A stretch of 64,000 nucleotides of DNA from Mesocentrotus franciscanus (lineage: Eukaryota > Echinodermata > Echinoidea > Camarodonta > Strongylocentrotidae), in assembly GCA_037976565.1 (NCBI GenBank), contig CP137675.1, positions 26,180,831 to 26,244,830 of the forward strand. Direction: 5' to 3'. Positions within the stretch are counted from its first letter, which is position 1, and the number at the start of each line of letters is the position of its first letter. The position numbers and the translations under genes are program-made. The notes beneath the pieces were generated by a model, which made no database searches, was not told where the DNA came from, and worked only from the letters and a program-made list of their open reading frames with translations. Positions 60,963 to 64,000 of the stretch are shown piece by piece.

Positions 60963-62008
60963 GTAGTCTAGCTTTAAATAAGATAGACCAGGACCAAGTC
61001 TTTACCATGGTCCACACATCCACCCAAAGCTACAGTGTCCACTATAACCATCCATCGGTTTTACAATCCCTGAATACCTTGTTTATTATTAACATATCCT
61101 ACATGCAGGATGGGCTAGGACTTTGAATTTGAATTTGAAGTTATTAACAACAACACATCACAATAATTACAGTATATGAACGATCATACAATGCAAGGAA
61201 TAATACTAATACATGTATACAGTACATAACAAAAGAGTAATGTTGATTGAGCAGTTATGGTCTTAAAACAATATTTAGAGATAGATCTGCATACTATTTA
61301 ATGTACAAGACATACGTAAAATATGTGTGTTACTAATATTTAGGTGAAGTTGTTAATGGGAATTAGAAGTTATTACAAGTGCTAGTCGAGCCTAGTTCCA
61401 TTTTTTGGCAATGTTTGTTTTGTATTTACATATATACAAAAAATAATACAGTATCCTGTACCTTTTTTACATTTCTAAAAGAAAAAAAAAGTTAGAAAGC
61501 ATGATAATGACTGTATTGTGTTTCGTAAAGTCATAGATCTGTAGTCTGTAATTTAGGCTAGTTTATCTAATGTAATCCAACCCTAGGATAGTCCAAGACT
61601 AATTACTCATCTTATGCAGTTATTCATACACCTAGTCCAAAGCTATATGTTACCTTGTATTACCTTGGTTGGTTCTTTGTACATTATAATGGTCTACCCG
61701 TTAGGCATGTAAGTCAAATGCCACGATAGCCCGGGTCCAATTATTTGGTGTATAGTTCTTAATGTCCCGAATTAATATAAATAATGTCATCTGAACAGCA
61801 GCAAATCAATTTCAATGGTCTTTTTGAGACTCTCCCTACAGGGACCAGCTGTCGGCAATTATATGTTGATACATTAACTGGCCATTGTCCGCAATTGCAC
61901 AATTTATACCCCCAAAAGCAACGTTATCCATAATTGTATTCCATACATTTACATGTAGTCCAACACAAGGATAATTAGAAGTTATGTTTCTCCCTCTTTT
62001 CTATTCAG
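60963..62008 (+). other. Intron H-I
   Basis: AT-rich intron. A short (tttgaa)n stretch at 61122-61140 may be a non-LTR tail; nothing else is recognisable. The intron ends in a pyrimidine tract and AG at 62007-62008. Confidence 0.7.
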
Positions 62009-62095
62009 CAATCAATGAAAGTGGTATCGATATGCAATAAACTCTCCAAGAATGCGAGGCTAAGAAGCGCTAGCACAACAGTGGATGTCAACGGG
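62009..62095 (+). CDS. DAPK1: DAPK exon I: calmodulin-binding helix with the regulatory Ser
   Basis: An 87-nt, phase 0-0 exon encoding QSMKVVSICNKLSKNARLRS then ASTTVDVNG. Joined to exon H it gives ...KKRWKQSMKVVSICNKL, which matches the DAPK1 calmodulin-binding helix. The Ser of KQS aligns with Ser308, whose autophosphorylation restrains calmodulin activation. The KQS context is closer to DAPK1 than DAPK2 (KLS); DAPK3 lacks this helix. This supports a DAPK1-type gene, but ankyrin, ROC-COR and death domains that would confirm it lie beyond the window. The donor is gtgagt at 62096. Confidence 0.92.
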
Positions 62096-62241
62096 GTGAG
62101 TTGGTCTTTCATTATCTTCCATAGTCTACCAAGCGTGGTGATATTGTTTTGAAGAGATACATTAAGGGAAGTCTGTAAAAGATACGTTATAAAATGTTTA
62201 TAAGAAGTACAGTATGAAAGTGTTATTTTTTATTCTTTATT

Positions 62242-62270
62242 AGGTGGGCTGTATATAATACAGACCACCT
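62242..62270. repeat. Near-perfect short palindrome (aggtgggctgtat...atacagaccacct)
   Basis: Palindrome with a short AT centre and one mismatch per arm, marking the left edge of the repetitive tract that continues to the window end. It may be a terminal repeat of that element. Confidence 0.5.
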
Positions 62271-63510
62271 TATGTTTTCGTTAAAATTGCCTTTATTATT
62301 ATTATTATTATTCTTTATTTTTCTTATTTCCAAGCACTTTTTTGTTAGCAAGATAATTTGAAAATGGCTCAATCAAATGTCTTGAAATTTGGCACACATA
62401 TGTATAGGCATATGGAGAAAACAATAAGGTTTTCAACCTTGACCTTGACTGATGACGTCATCTAGGCGCCATTTTGTGAAATTTTCTGAAAATCAACTCA
62501 TGATCATATCTTCATAACGGAAAATCATTTCTCATTCATATTTATCATGATCAAGGTCAATATCCGTCCGGTCAATTTCAGGTCAAAACACGCGCGCGAC
62601 GTCCGCGCGTCAGCGCGCGCAAAATTTCAAAATGCTCCAAATCGTCTCAAATTCATTTTGCATACGTTTCAGGCCATTTTAAGCATTTTATAAAAATCGC
62701 GCACACGCACATGCGCGCTTTTGCGCGTAACACCATTACACAACATAGAATCGCCATTTTTTTCTTTCATGATAATTCCCATATTTTTTCGAACAATTTG
62801 ATACCATGTTTATCTCTTTATGACCATTAATAACAAGATGAGCGTCCATTCAAGATAAATGTCCGTGCGCGCGAGCTCTTGTAATACATAGCATATATGG
62901 GCAAAAACATGCCTATACAAAATTCATTGTAACTCTTCAGAATGGATGGGAACTCCCAATTTTTTTTCATATTTGGATAGATTATGAGTCGGAGATATGA
63001 TTTCATGTCTCATTTGACCCTCAATTAACTCATGACGTCATCATAATGGCCTCCGAACTCAAAATTTCAATTTGCATATTATGACGTCAGCATATTTTTG
63101 GAAAATTGATTGTATCTCTGTAAATATTGATCGATTTTCTTCCAAATTTTGATATGTTCTAGCTGAGACAATTTTCTACAAATGCAGTTACACGATTTTT
63201 CATTTTGACAAAGGCATCATGGCGTATTTTTGCGATTAAAGGAGGCATGTCAATTTTTCACATTTTGCGTGTATTCTCTATGGGACATGACTTTTTTCAA
63301 AACTGGATTCTACATTCCCGTCTTTCGCGAGCAATATCTCCGTCGTTTTAGTTTTGTTTTCGCTGAGCATTGAGTATGTTGTAGCTGAGACAATAAGCAA
63401 TCACAAGTGTGCCCTTTATTTTTCGATCAGATGCCGGGATCATGCTCATATTTCACTTGCAAAGTGGGATTTGAGAATTCCATTTTCCGTTCACGTGTAA
63501 TGTCTATGGG

Positions 63511-63582
63511 ATTATTTTGGTATAGTGGTCATAGCACTTGCCTCCCATTCCGGCGACCCACGTTCGATTCCTGGTGGGTCAA
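63511..63582 (+). repeat. tRNA-derived segment, Gly(CCC)-like, probably a pseudogene or SINE head
   Basis: tggtatagtgg (A box), the anticodon loop ctcccat (anticodon CCC) and gttcgattcc (B box) occur at tRNA spacing over ~71 bases. The T stem has one mismatch, the anticodon stem is poor, and the acceptor arms (attattt and tgggtca) do not pair. It is followed by a long T run (63584-63599). A functional tRNA is unlikely. Confidence 0.5.
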
Positions 63583-64000
63583 TTTTTTTTTTTTTTTTTG
63601 CCGTCGTTTTGAATTTGATTTTATGATCTTCTTCGACTATTATAACATATTATCATATACTATCACAAACAATAAAATGCCTAATTTTGCGTGTTATATC
63701 TATGGGAGAAATATGTCAATCGTCTGAGTACAACCTTATGGGAAATCTGAGTCCTTGTCGTGTATTAATTTTTTTATTCATAGTTGGATAGAGTATGAGT
63801 CGGAGATATGATTTCTTATAAAAACAAAAACTAGAAAATGCATATTTCATTTTGATATTTAGATTTGAGGGTCAAAGGTCAAATATACTGTACATGGTTT
63901 CTTTAAAACCATGCATTGTATAGACTTGAAATTTGGCACACTAATAGACCTGGATAAGAGGATTATTTCAAAAAAATAAGGTCAAATCATGCCAATGTTA

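Larger units (their letters stand above)
62096..64000 (+). other. Intron after exon I, repetitive
   Basis: From 62242 onward the sequence has the texture of a long repeat: a near-palindrome (62242-62270), repeated phrases such as 'ttgaaatttggcacac' (62381 and 63926), 'gagtcggagatatgattt' (62987 and 63797), several tgacgtcat sites, and a CpG-dense stretch (62586-62740). A tRNA-like segment lies at 63511-63582. No coding sequence is supported, and the downstream DAPK exon is not reached. Confidence 0.6.

Noticed and set aside
63407..63727. 106-codon frame near the window end
   Set aside because: Overlaps the tRNA-like relic and a T run; no domain.

Overview
This window is eukaryotic, AT-rich, intron-dominated animal DNA. 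One protein-coding gene can be supported, on the + strand and open at both ends: a death-associated protein kinase (DAPK family, most like DAPK1). Its exons together give most of a Ser/Thr kinase domain plus the calmodulin-binding autoinhibitory segment. Everything else is intron, filled with short non-autonomous DNA transposons, foldback elements, tRNA-derived repeats and microsatellites. The intron style (frequent acatgtac motifs, many TTAA- and TA-flanked inverted-repeat elements, 'gggcccc...ataaaactt' hairpin elements, high allelic indel content) suggests a marine invertebrate deuterostome, most likely an echinoderm such as a sea urchin. That is an inference from style, not a database result.

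Layout. 1-12498: two near-identical ~5.75 kb copies of the same intron-exon-intron-exon-intron segment (1-5727 and 6736-12498), separated by exactly 500 N (5728-6227) and 508 bp of upstream intron. Each copy holds exon A (380-600; 7114-7330) and exon B (3910-4048; 10670-10808). Both copies of exon A are frame-broken by different small indels, while exon B is identical in both. The simplest reading is two haplotypes placed in tandem by the assembler. 12499-26183: long intron with several transposons. 26184-26307 and 27601-27649: exons C and D (DFG motif, activation segment, APE motif). 27650-48646: a 21 kb intron dense in nested elements. 48647-48672: a microexon E with one base missing. 55995-56150, 58228-58273, 60873-60962 and 62009-62095: exons F to I (end of the kinase domain, then the calmodulin-binding segment). 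62096-64000: start of the next intron.

How it fits together. Intron phases agree across every A-B-C-D-E-F-G-H-I junction, so the exon chain is well supported once the two copies of A-B are collapsed to one and the indels are discounted. The first exon (initiator Met and start of the Gly-rich loop) lies left of the window. Whatever follows the calmodulin-binding segment (ankyrin repeats, ROC-COR and death domain in DAPK1) lies to the right and is not visible here.

The most interesting structures are: tandem duplications that copied the edges of exons C and F into the adjoining introns, creating arrays of decoy splice sites; a ~1.8 kb TIR element with a 7-bp target duplication, holding a nested foldback element with a perfect 9-bp target duplication; and several very long intronic inverted repeats that would fold into double-stranded RNA in the DAPK pre-mRNA. 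I see no CRISPR, operon or prokaryotic feature, and no new enzymatic system.
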